Below, one piece after another: positions 1 through 5,495 of a stretch of 8,165 nt of DNA. The DNA is from Thermococci archaeon (lineage in GTDB: Archaea > Hadarchaeota > B88-G9): positions 1 through 8,165 of the forward strand of contig QMUK01000058.1 of the NCBI GenBank assembly GCA_003660555.1, in the 5' to 3' direction. The stretch's first letter is position 1; every line of letters begins with the position of its first letter. The position numbers and the translations under genes were made by a program. The notes under the pieces were generated by a model. That model saw only the letters and a list, made by a program, of their open reading frames with translations. It was not told the DNA's origin and made no database searches.

Positions 1-2
1 CG

Positions 3-200
3 AACAGGTTCTCCTTGCTTGGAGATAGGAAGAGAAAACCAAGGGGGTTAGTGCCTCCAAGGGAGAAAGGAGAGCCAATCCCTTACCCGGAGCCGACTGT
101 GGAAGGGGCTGAGGAGGAGATAAGTAGATTGTTGAATAGTTCTACTATCAAGCGGAGATTGGGAAATAATTGGCCGAAACGAGAACTATCCCCCGATTAA
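3..200 (+). CDS. 3' end of an unrecognised gene, cut by the left edge
   Basis: I do not recognise this protein. The reading frame is open from the first complete codon at position 3 to a TAA at 198-200, giving at least 65 residues. A TTG at 15 could serve as a start, but only 14 bases precede it and none form a Shine-Dalgarno sequence, so a truncated C-terminal tail is more likely than a complete small gene. The visible peptide is very hydrophilic: an Arg/Lys-rich stretch (GDRKRKPRG), a proline-rich stretch (GEPIPYPEP), an acidic helix (GAEEEISRLL) and a basic end. There is no membrane segment or catalytic motif. AGA/AGG-rich codon use matches the rest of the window. It converges on the TOPRIM gene with 67 bases between the two stops. 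Whether it belongs to the defence locus cannot be told. Confidence 0.4.
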   Translation, partial: NRFSLLGDRKRKPRGLVPPREKGEPIPYPEPTVEGAEEEISRLLNSSTIKRRLGNNWPKRELSPD

Positions 201-250
201 ATGAGGGAAGCGATGTACTAAGTAGGATCCAATGAATTTTGAGCAGATAA

Positions 251-269
251 TTCACTTTTCTCATTCTTC
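251..269 (+). terminator. Possible pyrimidine-tract terminator between convergent genes
   Basis: This is a T/C-rich tract (TTCACTTTTCTCATTCTTC) about 50 bases after the stop of the left-edge gene, and it runs into the last codon of the oppositely oriented TOPRIM gene. Archaeal transcription often ends at T-rich tracts without a stem-loop, so this is the best candidate for terminating rightward transcription. No hairpin is visible in 201-267. The tract has no run longer than four T, so the call is weak. Confidence 0.25.
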
Positions 270-933
270 ATAGCGATTTGAGAACTCTTACTAAGCTTGA
301 GAAAGACTTACTTAGAATCTCGGCATCACTCTTTTCAATTATTTCGATCTGGGAAATTCTAAGTTCTTCTAGAATTTCCTTTGATGAACTCTTCCCTACT
401 ACATCTCTTTCATTTAATTTTCCCGTGAGAATCATAACCTCTACAGAGTGGTCCTCGATACATTTCCTCTTAGTTCTTAATTCTGGAATTCCCAATAATA
501 GGACGATTAATTTTCTTGAGCTCTCAATTTCTGTTTCGTATATTGACCTGTTTACCTTAGAGAACTTTAAGTCTAATCCCTTGGATCTCAGTGCGTTCTC
601 TAGAGACTCAATTCTGTCTTCTGGGGAGTACTCGTCCATATCAATGAGAACTATTAACTTCTTAACTCTTTTCGATATTTTAGAGAGAGATATGATGTAT
701 CCGACTATCTCTGTGAGGTTATTAACTCCCTCGCAGTCAGTAATTCCAATGCCTTTGAGATCTACTCCGATTTTCTTAGATAGAACTTTGACTAACTCTG
801 AATCGCTTTTCCCCTCACAAATTAGTATGCTGTTGAACTTTAGAGCTTTCTTACAGAATTCAAAGAAGCTCTCTCTCATTGGTTTGAGTTGAATCAAATG
901 AAACACCTCAGAAGGCATATAGAAATCTGACAT
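268..933 (-). CDS. Stand-alone TOPRIM-domain protein (DUF3226/DUF4435-like), putative nuclease effector
   Basis: A 221-residue protein read as a TOPRIM (topoisomerase-primase fold) protein. The first hallmark is ILICEGKSD, with the catalytic-type glutamate at E40 after a hydrophobic strand. The second is LIVLIDMDE, with the D98-x-D100 metal-binding pair. A later acidic element, CIEDHSVEVM (about 158-167), resembles the conserved Glu/Asp segment near the end of DUF3226-type proteins. There is no signal peptide or membrane segment, so it should act in the cytoplasm. In OLD-family nucleases and PARIS, TOPRIM domains are metal-dependent nucleases controlled by an ABC-type ATPase. This gene overlaps the upstream ATPase gene by 26 bases, which supports that pairing. 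The ATG at 931-933 is preceded by AGGA four bases away; a second ATG at residue 6 has no such sequence. It is shorter than I recall for AriB, so I place it in a broader split OLD-like group. The target, DNA or tRNA, cannot be inferred. Confidence 0.75.
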   Translation of the reverse strand: MSDFYMPSEVFHLIQLKPMRESFFEFCKKALKFNSILICEGKSDSELVKVLSKKIGVDLKGIGITDCEGVNNLTEIVGYIISLSKISKRVKKLIVLIDMDEYSPEDRIESLENALRSKGLDLKFSKVNRSIYETEIESSRKLIVLLLGIPELRTKRKCIEDHSVEVMILTGKLNERDVVGKSSSKEILEELRISQIEIIEKSDAEILSKSFSSLVRVLKSL

Positions 934-1993
934 CTATTCCTATTTTCTCGAGATTTTCTAGGTCCTCTCCAGACAATTTCCTTGCACTGACAACTCCTTT
1001 GTTGTCTCTCTCTAAGAAGAACATAGATAGCTCGATTTCACTCTCTGAACAGATCTTGGAGACTATCTTCGATAGCTCGAGACTATGTGTAGTTATTAGT
1101 ATCTGATTATTCCTCTTTTTGGCAGACTTCAAAATCAAGTCCATGGTTTTGTAAAGTCCGAGCGGATGTTGATGACTTTCTGGCTCTTCTAATAGGAGAG
1201 CACTCCTCTCGCTTAATAAGGAAATCGAAGTCATCAGGAAGGACATTCTAGAACCGTCTCCCAAGTCATCTAGCCTAACACTACTTCTGGGGAGCCCAAC
1301 CATCAGAACGTTCTTATCTCCGAATGGAACATACGTTATGTTCTCTGCGTTTAATCCATATCCATCTCTGAGCAGGGATACTATTTCCTTATCTATTCTC
1401 CTCTTGAACACTTCTTCCCATATTCTCCTTTCCACCTCCTCAAACCTATGTAGCAGGCCAGAGTCGATAATTGTTATTCCTTTCATGTACTTGAGAAGGT
1501 CGCTCATTTCTCTTTTTTTAATTTTTAAGAGGCTCGAAGCACTATCTAAGGACGTTGTTTCAGAGCTACTTCCATCTGAGACATAGCTCCTTTTGTGAAT
1601 AGCACACCAGTATTTGTATCCGTACTTTTCTTCGTTTAAGATTACTAGTGGATGCTCGTGAATATCTGAAAGCTCTATCTCGATGTGAAAGTTATTGAAT
1701 CCAAGTTTGAATTGAATAGGTTTACTCTTCTCGTAGTTATACCAAAGTATTTCTGTGTCTCTTTTTCCTCCTTTTAAGCCTCTTTCGCACCTTCTGTTCA
1801 AGAGAACTTCCATTTTGTCCTTCCTATTTATTGAATCGAACTCAGAGAATCCGTAGGAAATTAGATATATAGACTCCAATATGGAAGACTTTCCAGAATT
1901 GTTCTTTCCGAGAAATAAATTTACTTTTCTAAGTCCAGATATTTTCATCTTTTTTATACCCTTGAAGTTCCTTATTTCAATTGAATTAATCAT
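908..1993 (-). CDS. OLD-like/AAA15-type ABC ATPase, partner of the TOPRIM protein
   Basis: A 361-residue ATPase with the RecF/SMC/OLD layout. Walker A is GKNNSGKSS at 29-37, following the typical N-terminal strand-turn-strand of this group ([15 protein letters not shown]). A signature-like segment ([11 protein letters not shown], about 243-253) precedes Walker B at [13 protein letters not shown] (265-277), whose second glutamate is the likely catalytic base. An H-loop follows at ILITTHS (298-304). The middle region, about 60-230, is the variable insertion seen in OLD and AriA-type proteins. There is no C-terminal TOPRIM domain; that activity sits in the next gene, so this is the split form of the OLD architecture. 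In OLD/Gabija/PARIS systems the ATPase assembles as an oligomer and gates the nuclease. The start ATG overlaps the EVE stop codon (ATGA at 1990-1993), with a GGGG element eight bases upstream, which predicts translational coupling. The ATPase call is secure; the defence role is inferred from neighbours. Confidence 0.88.
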   Translation of the reverse strand: MINSIEIRNFKGIKKMKISGLRKVNLFLGKNNSGKSSILESIYLISYGFSEFDSINRKDKMEVLLNRRCERGLKGGKRDTEILWYNYEKSKPIQFKLGFNNFHIEIELSDIHEHPLVILNEEKYGYKYWCAIHKRSYVSDGSSSETTSLDSASSLLKIKKREMSDLLKYMKGITIIDSGLLHRFEEVERRIWEEVFKRRIDKEIVSLLRDGYGLNAENITYVPFGDKNVLMVGLPRSSVRLDDLGDGSRMSFLMTSISLLSERSALLLEEPESHQHPLGLYKTMDLILKSAKKRNNQILITTHSLELSKIVSKICSESEIELSMFFLERDNKGVVSARKLSGEDLENLEKIGIDVRFLYAF

Positions 1994-2442
1994 ATTCCAG
2001 TCCCCTTTTCCATTATGAGGAGGAAATCCTCCTCTGGTATTTCCCTCATAGCTTTACCCATTAGGTGACCAGCCCACTTACTCTTGTTTCTTATGAATTT
2101 GAGCCTCGGAATCAATGGTTTAAAGTAAACTGGCTCATCGAAAACTCTTATTTCCCTTAGTTTTATCCTAAATGGGAATATTTCGTTTCCTAATTTAGGG
2201 GGAGACTTGAATATCCTAGTGTTATCCTTGAAGACTTCCTTGGTCACTTCGTATGCTCCAGTTACCCTTGATTCCTTAATTTCCTCTCCTATCTTCTCCT
2301 GTATTAGGTATATTAGGCACTTGTCTCCCTTTTTAACCCTTTTTATTGTGTTCTCGTGTCTCTTTGGAACTCCCCAAATTCTCTTATTCTTTATTACTCT
2401 CCAGTTCTCCTCGTTGGTTATGCATAACCAATACTTGGTCAA
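1990..2442 (-). CDS. EVE-domain protein (UPF0310 family), possible modified-base reader
   Basis: A 150-residue protein that is almost entirely one EVE domain, a PUA-like fold. The N-terminus [15 protein letters not shown] with W6 and W14, then RIWGVPKR with W23, is typical of UPF0310 proteins. So is the C-terminal half: [13 protein letters not shown] (111-123) followed by [10 protein letters not shown] (131-140). Conserved aromatic residues line the binding pocket in this fold. Some family members bind modified cytosines or other modified bases, and relatives occur in modification-dependent restriction. The start is forced to be TTG: an in-frame TAA lies 18 bases upstream (2461-2463), no ATG or GTG occurs between, and the domain begins at residue 3. 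GGGGA sits five bases upstream. It is the first gene of the minus-strand operon and overlaps the ATPase gene by four bases. A general RNA-binding or housekeeping role is possible, since UPF0310 proteins also occur outside defence loci. Confidence 0.88.
   Translation of the reverse strand: MTKYWLCITNEENWRVIKNKRIWGVPKRHENTIKRVKKGDKCLIYLIQEKIGEEIKESRVTGAYEVTKEVFKDNTRIFKSPPKLGNEIFPFRIKLREIRVFDEPVYFKPLIPRLKFIRNKSKWAGHLMGKAMREIPEEDFLLIMEKGTGI
2414..2431. promoter_or_regulatory. Perfect 18-bp palindrome at the start of the EVE gene
   Basis: TTGGTTATGCATAACCAA equals its own reverse complement, with no mismatch over 18 bp. It spans codons 4 to 10 of the EVE gene, beginning 9 bases after the first base of the TTG start. 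On DNA it could be the operator of a dimeric repressor just downstream of transcription start. On RNA it could fold into a 7-bp stem with a UGCA loop next to the start codon. The encoded residues (YWLCITN) are conserved in the family, so part of the symmetry may be forced by the protein. Confidence 0.4.
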
Positions 2443-2464
2443 GTTCTTCCCCAGGCTTGATTAG

Positions 2465-2496
2465 CCATGAGAATTTATCCTTTTCTCTTCTCATGG
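2465..2496. repeat. 9-bp inverted repeat around the EVE operon promoter, candidate operator
   Basis: CCATGAGAA at 2465-2473 is matched exactly by its reverse complement TTCTCATGG at 2488-2496, with 14 bp between. Arm centres are 23 bp apart, about two helical turns, which suits a dimeric DNA-binding protein. The spacer contains most of the TATA/BRE-like element of the leftward promoter, so a bound protein would block TBP/TFB. It is also within 140 bp of the rightward helicase start, so it could control both operons. No binding protein is encoded in the window. Confidence 0.45.
2472..2486 (-). promoter_or_regulatory. Candidate BRE/TATA promoter of the EVE-ATPase-TOPRIM operon
   Basis: On the minus strand this reads AGAAAAGGATAAATT: a purine-rich BRE-like half followed by an AT-rich box (ATAAATT at 2472-2478). 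It lies about 30-36 bases upstream of the forced TTG start. Archaeal transcription normally begins some 26 bases past the TATA centre, which would give a leader of only about 6-8 bases. That is compatible with the near-leaderless first genes common in archaea. Confidence 0.4.
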
Positions 2497-2544
2497 AATG
2501 GACTGAGATACGAGTGAGTGAAGCTTACCAATTAACCGAACCAA

Positions 2545-2560
2545 AAAGTAGAAATAACCA
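2545..2560 (+). promoter_or_regulatory. Weak candidate promoter of the helicase-methyltransferase operon
   Basis: AAAGTAGAAATAACC is the best BRE/TATA-like stretch between the EVE and helicase genes on the plus strand. It would place transcription start near 2580-2585, leaving a leader of about 20 bases that contains the Shine-Dalgarno sequence. The box is not a good consensus. An alternative AATTAACC near 2530-2537 would give a longer leader. Confidence 0.27.
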
Positions 2561-2593
2561 GTTACTCTTACCCTAAACCCAAAAACCCCTAGA

Positions 2594-2599
2594 GGAGAG
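2594..2599 (+). promoter_or_regulatory. Shine-Dalgarno sequence of the helicase gene
   Basis: GGAGAG lies just upstream of the ATG at 2604-2606, with six bases between GGAG and the start. This supports that ATG; the protein's N-terminal GELVKARSLTWRV segment follows at once. Confidence 0.6.
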
Positions 2600-2603
2600 A
2601 GAC

Positions 2604-5489
2604 ATGGGGAAGATCCCAGAACCTGGAGAACTAGTTAAGGCCAGGAGTCTAACGTGGAGAGTAGAGGATGTGAGGGATTTAGGAACCGGATACGAAGTCA
2701 AACTACTCGGTGAGGAGGAAACGAATAAAGGGATTAGGATCTCGGTCCTAACTCAGTTAGAGGAATTGGAACCGATCTCAAGGGAACCAGAGGAATTAGG
2801 AATACCAGTAAGCCCAGAACATTGGAAGTTCTATTTAGATTCTATCGGTTTCTCAATGGCTCACTCAAACGAGTTCCTACTCTCTCTTCTGAATAGCAGA
2901 ATAGAATTGGAGGAATATCAGCTCCTACCAATAGTGAAGATGAGAGAGATCTCTAGACCTAGATTACTCATAGCTGACGACGTGGGACTTGGCAAGACAA
3001 TAGAAGCAGGATTAATCACGATGGAGCTTGCCTCTAGGGGAAGAGCCAATAGGATCCTAATAGTCACTCCAGCATCCCTCCAGGAACAATGGAGAGACGA
3101 GATGAAGGAAAAATTCAACCTAGATTTCAAAATATTCGATAGTTCAACTCTAAAGAAAATAGAAAGAGAAATTAGAGCGGATTTAAATCCATGGGAAGTC
3201 TACGACAAAGTGATAACCTCAATAGACTACGTTAAGAGAGAAGAAGTTCTTAAAAAACTTGAAAGGGCTAAGTGGGATTTGGTAATAATAGACGAGGCAC
3301 ATTATCTCTCCTACGTAAACAAAAAAACTGATAGAGCTAGATTCGGAGAGAAAATAGCGAAGAGATGCGAGGCCCTTCTTTTGCTGACAGCAACGCCTCA
3401 CACAGGCAAGCCAGAGAGTTTCAAGAGAATACTCAAACTATTGGACGAGAGACTCGTGAGAGGTAGGGGAGAAGAACTTTCACCAGAGTATAGGAAGCAC
3501 GTAGTTAGAAGACTAAAGGGAGAGATAAAAGACAAGTCTGGGAGGAAGAAGTTCGAGATCCCAGAAGTAGTGCCAATAGGACTCAAATTCACTGAGAAAG
3601 AGAAGAAAGTGTACGAAAAACTCAAGGAGTATACAGATTCCCAGTATAAGGTTGCTATTAGGACTAAAGGGGCCCAATCTGTTGCCTTCGCCATGATAGT
3701 CCTTAGGAAGAGACTTTTAAGCAGTTTCCATTCTTTGAAAGAGTCTCTCAAGAAGAGAATAGATACTCTAGAGACAGAGAGTTACGACATGGACACCTCA
3801 CATAGGATGAGCTACTTAGAAGGAAATACTCTAACCGAGAAACAAATAGAGAGGTTTGAGAAGGATTTGCTAAGGACAAGTCTCGCTAGAACTGAGGAGG
3901 AATTAGAAAAGGAGAGGGAAACCTTAGGAGAGATACTCCGACTAGTGGAGGAAGTCCTCGAAGAAGGCGACTCGAAGTCCAAAGAGATACTCCGCTTAGT
4001 AAATGAAATAACCTCCAGGGGAGAAAAAGTAATAGTTTTCACAGAGTACATAGATACTCAGAAGTACCTTTCGAAATATCTCTCTGAAAATGGATTTCAT
4101 GGAAAAATAGCCATCCTAAACGGGAAGATGACTCAAAAAGAAAGGAGAGAGCAGGACGAATTCTTCAACAGCCAAGAGTGTAGTGTATTAATAGCTACAG
4201 ATGCCGTCAGCGAAGGGCTGAACTTCCAAAAGAATTGCTCCGTCTTGATACATAACGAGTTACCTTGGAATCCAAATAGACTAGAGCAAAGGAATGGAAG
4301 AGTTGATAGATGGGGTCAGAAGAAGAGAGTGAAGATATTCAACCTCTACTACGAAGATTCCTATGAACAGGAAGTCCTTTCGCTCCTAGTAGAGAAATTG
4401 GAGAGAATCAGATCAGACCTAGGATCTGTGACAGATGTACTTGGGCTCTTGGATCAAGAGAAGATAAGAGATAGCATAATGTCCATAGAAACTGAGGAAG
4501 ACCTCAGGAAAACCGAGAAACTAATGGAAGAGATGGTAGAAGAAGCACTCAAGATATATAACAGGGAAATAAGGGAGAAAGCACTTTTCAGGGATGTTAG
4601 CGTAGATTCTGAGTTGAGTTCAAGACAATTGAATAGAAATAAGAGCCTTCCTGGGTTCGAAGATCTGGAAGGTTTGGTTAGACACATGATTGAAATCAGA
4701 GGAGGAAGTTTTCAGGAGGTCTCTCCCAGAATATTCAAGATAGTTGTTCCAAAGTCATTACAGAGGAGAGGAGTAAAAGAGGAATATGAAAAGACTACTT
4801 TTAGCAGAGAAGTTGCTGTTTCCAACAGAGAAGTAGAGTTTCTCACCCCAATGCACCCCTTAGTTAGGGCAATCCTCTCGGAATATAGGAAGTCTGCCAT
4901 GGAGGGAACTGAGGACTATTCATTTACATACAAGTTCTTTGGTAGAGAGGAAGGATTATTGTTCGTTTTCTTGGCGAAGTTCCAGAACGGATTGGGGAGA
5001 TTAGTAGAAGAGAGACTAATACCAGTTTTCTTGGACTCGAAGTTAAGGCCTTATTCTGGAGAAAGGGAGGAAGAGATGCTACTATCCATAGGATCTCACG
5101 GAAGTATATCCAGAAATGAGATAGAGAGGGGAAAGGAATTTTGGAGGAAATCAGTAGAGATAGCAAGGGAATTCGCTAGAGAAAGAGCTAATGAAATTTC
5201 CGAGGAGATAAGGAGTTTCATAGAGAGGATCGTGGATTCCGAGAAAAGAGATTTAGATGAGTTCCTAAAGGAGGAGAAAAGCAGATTAGAGGGAGAAATA
5301 GAGAAAATAAGGAAGAAATATGGAGAAGACGAGAGAGTAGTAAGGATGATGGTCGGAAAGATAGAAAACACCATTTACTCCCTTGAGAAATCCGTTAAAG
5401 AGAGAAAACAGAAACTAGAGAAGTCCTTGGAGATAAGACCACAGAGGGTGGAATTGATTGCATCTGCTCTGATATTTCCGGAGGTGTAG
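2604..5489 (+). CDS. drmD: SNF2/RapA-like helicase, DrmD-like (candidate class 1 DISARM component)
   Basis: A complete 961-residue superfamily 2 ATPase of the SNF2/RapA branch, which should move along duplex DNA. The N-terminal module carries GELVKARSLTWRV (8-20), a pattern I associate with DrmD and related defence helicases. Motif I is ADDVGLGKT (124-132), motif II DEAH (230-233) and motif III LLTATPHTGK (260-269). The second RecA lobe has an EYIDTQKYL strand (481-489), motif V ATDAVSEGLNFQ (531-542) and motif VI QRNGRVDRWGQ (562-572) with the arginine fingers. After it comes a family C-terminal region with LTPMHPLVRAIL (747-758), then a charged coiled-coil-like segment (about 850-945). No nuclease or methylase motifs are visible. 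The next gene is an adenine methyltransferase six bases away, matching drmD-drmMI order. A SNF2 helicase from a BREX variant or an orphan helicase-methylase pair remains possible. The helicase call is near certain; the DrmD name is moderate. Confidence 0.85.
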   Translation: MGKIPEPGELVKARSLTWRVEDVRDLGTGYEVKLLGEEETNKGIRISVLTQLEELEPISREPEELGIPVSPEHWKFYLDSIGFSMAHSNEFLLSLLNSRIELEEYQLLPIVKMREISRPRLLIADDVGLGKTIEAGLITMELASRGRANRILIVTPASLQEQWRDEMKEKFNLDFKIFDSSTLKKIEREIRADLNPWEVYDKVITSIDYVKREEVLKKLERAKWDLVIIDEAHYLSYVNKKTDRARFGEKIAKRCEALLLLTATPHTGKPESFKRILKLLDERLVRGRGEELSPEYRKHVVRRLKGEIKDKSGRKKFEIPEVVPIGLKFTEKEKKVYEKLKEYTDSQYKVAIRTKGAQSVAFAMIVLRKRLLSSFHSLKESLKKRIDTLETESYDMDTSHRMSYLEGNTLTEKQIERFEKDLLRTSLARTEEELEKERETLGEILRLVEEVLEEGDSKSKEILRLVNEITSRGEKVIVFTEYIDTQKYLSKYLSENGFHGKIAILNGKMTQKERREQDEFFNSQECSVLIATDAVSEGLNFQKNCSVLIHNELPWNPNRLEQRNGRVDRWGQKKRVKIFNLYYEDSYEQEVLSLLVEKLERIRSDLGSVTDVLGLLDQEKIRDSIMSIETEEDLRKTEKLMEEMVEEALKIYNREIREKALFRDVSVDSELSSRQLNRNKSLPGFEDLEGLVRHMIEIRGGSFQEVSPRIFKIVVPKSLQRRGVKEEYEKTTFSREVAVSNREVEFLTPMHPLVRAILSEYRKSAMEGTEDYSFTYKFFGREEGLLFVFLAKFQNGLGRLVEERLIPVFLDSKLRPYSGEREEEMLLSIGSHGSISRNEIERGKEFWRKSVEIAREFARERANEISEEIRSFIERIVDSEKRDLDEFLKEEKSRLEGEIEKIRKKYGEDERVVRMMVGKIENTIYSLEKSVKERKQKLEKSLEIRPQRVELIASALIFPEV
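3929..3994 (+). repeat. 12-bp direct repeat inside the helicase gene
   Basis: AGAGATACTCCG occurs at 3929-3940 and again at 3983-3994, 54 bp apart and in the same frame, so both copies encode EILRLV (residues 443-448 and 461-466). They lie in a helical, heptad-like linker just before the second RecA lobe. Both copies use a CGN arginine codon, which is rare in this gene. It could be an old 18-codon duplication or convergence of helical sequence. Confidence 0.4.
5480..5486 (+). promoter_or_regulatory. Strong Shine-Dalgarno sequence of the methyltransferase gene
   Basis: GGAGGTG matches the anti-Shine-Dalgarno core of 16S rRNA and ends nine bases before the ATG at 5496. It lies in the last codons of the helicase gene and is the strongest ribosome binding site in the window. 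It fixes the methyltransferase start and suggests coupled translation in one operon. Confidence 0.75.
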
Positions 5490-5495
5490 TTAGAG

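Noticed and set aside
278-892. 204-codon open frame on the plus strand, opposite the TOPRIM gene
   Set aside because: Its product is low-complexity Ser/Leu/Ile-rich with no motif, while the minus strand carries clear TOPRIM motifs and overlaps its operon partner. It is an antisense shadow.
1505-1525. A-rich run in the ATPase gene (minus strand), possible slippery site
   Set aside because: The frame stays open and Walker B and H-loop motifs follow in the same frame. No alternative-frame product is suggested.
2207-2576. Plus-strand open frames across the EVE gene and divergent region
   Set aside because: They are antisense to conserved EVE residues, have no family motif and no convincing ribosome binding site, and cross the promoter region.
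2941-2960. Short palindrome AGAGATCTCT in the helicase gene
   Set aside because: A 10-bp palindrome is expected by chance several times in a window this size.
2918-5374. Many minus-strand open frames of 60-117 codons opposite the helicase
   Set aside because: Purine-rich coding sequence produces Ser/Leu/Phe-rich antisense frames with few stops. None has a recognisable domain.
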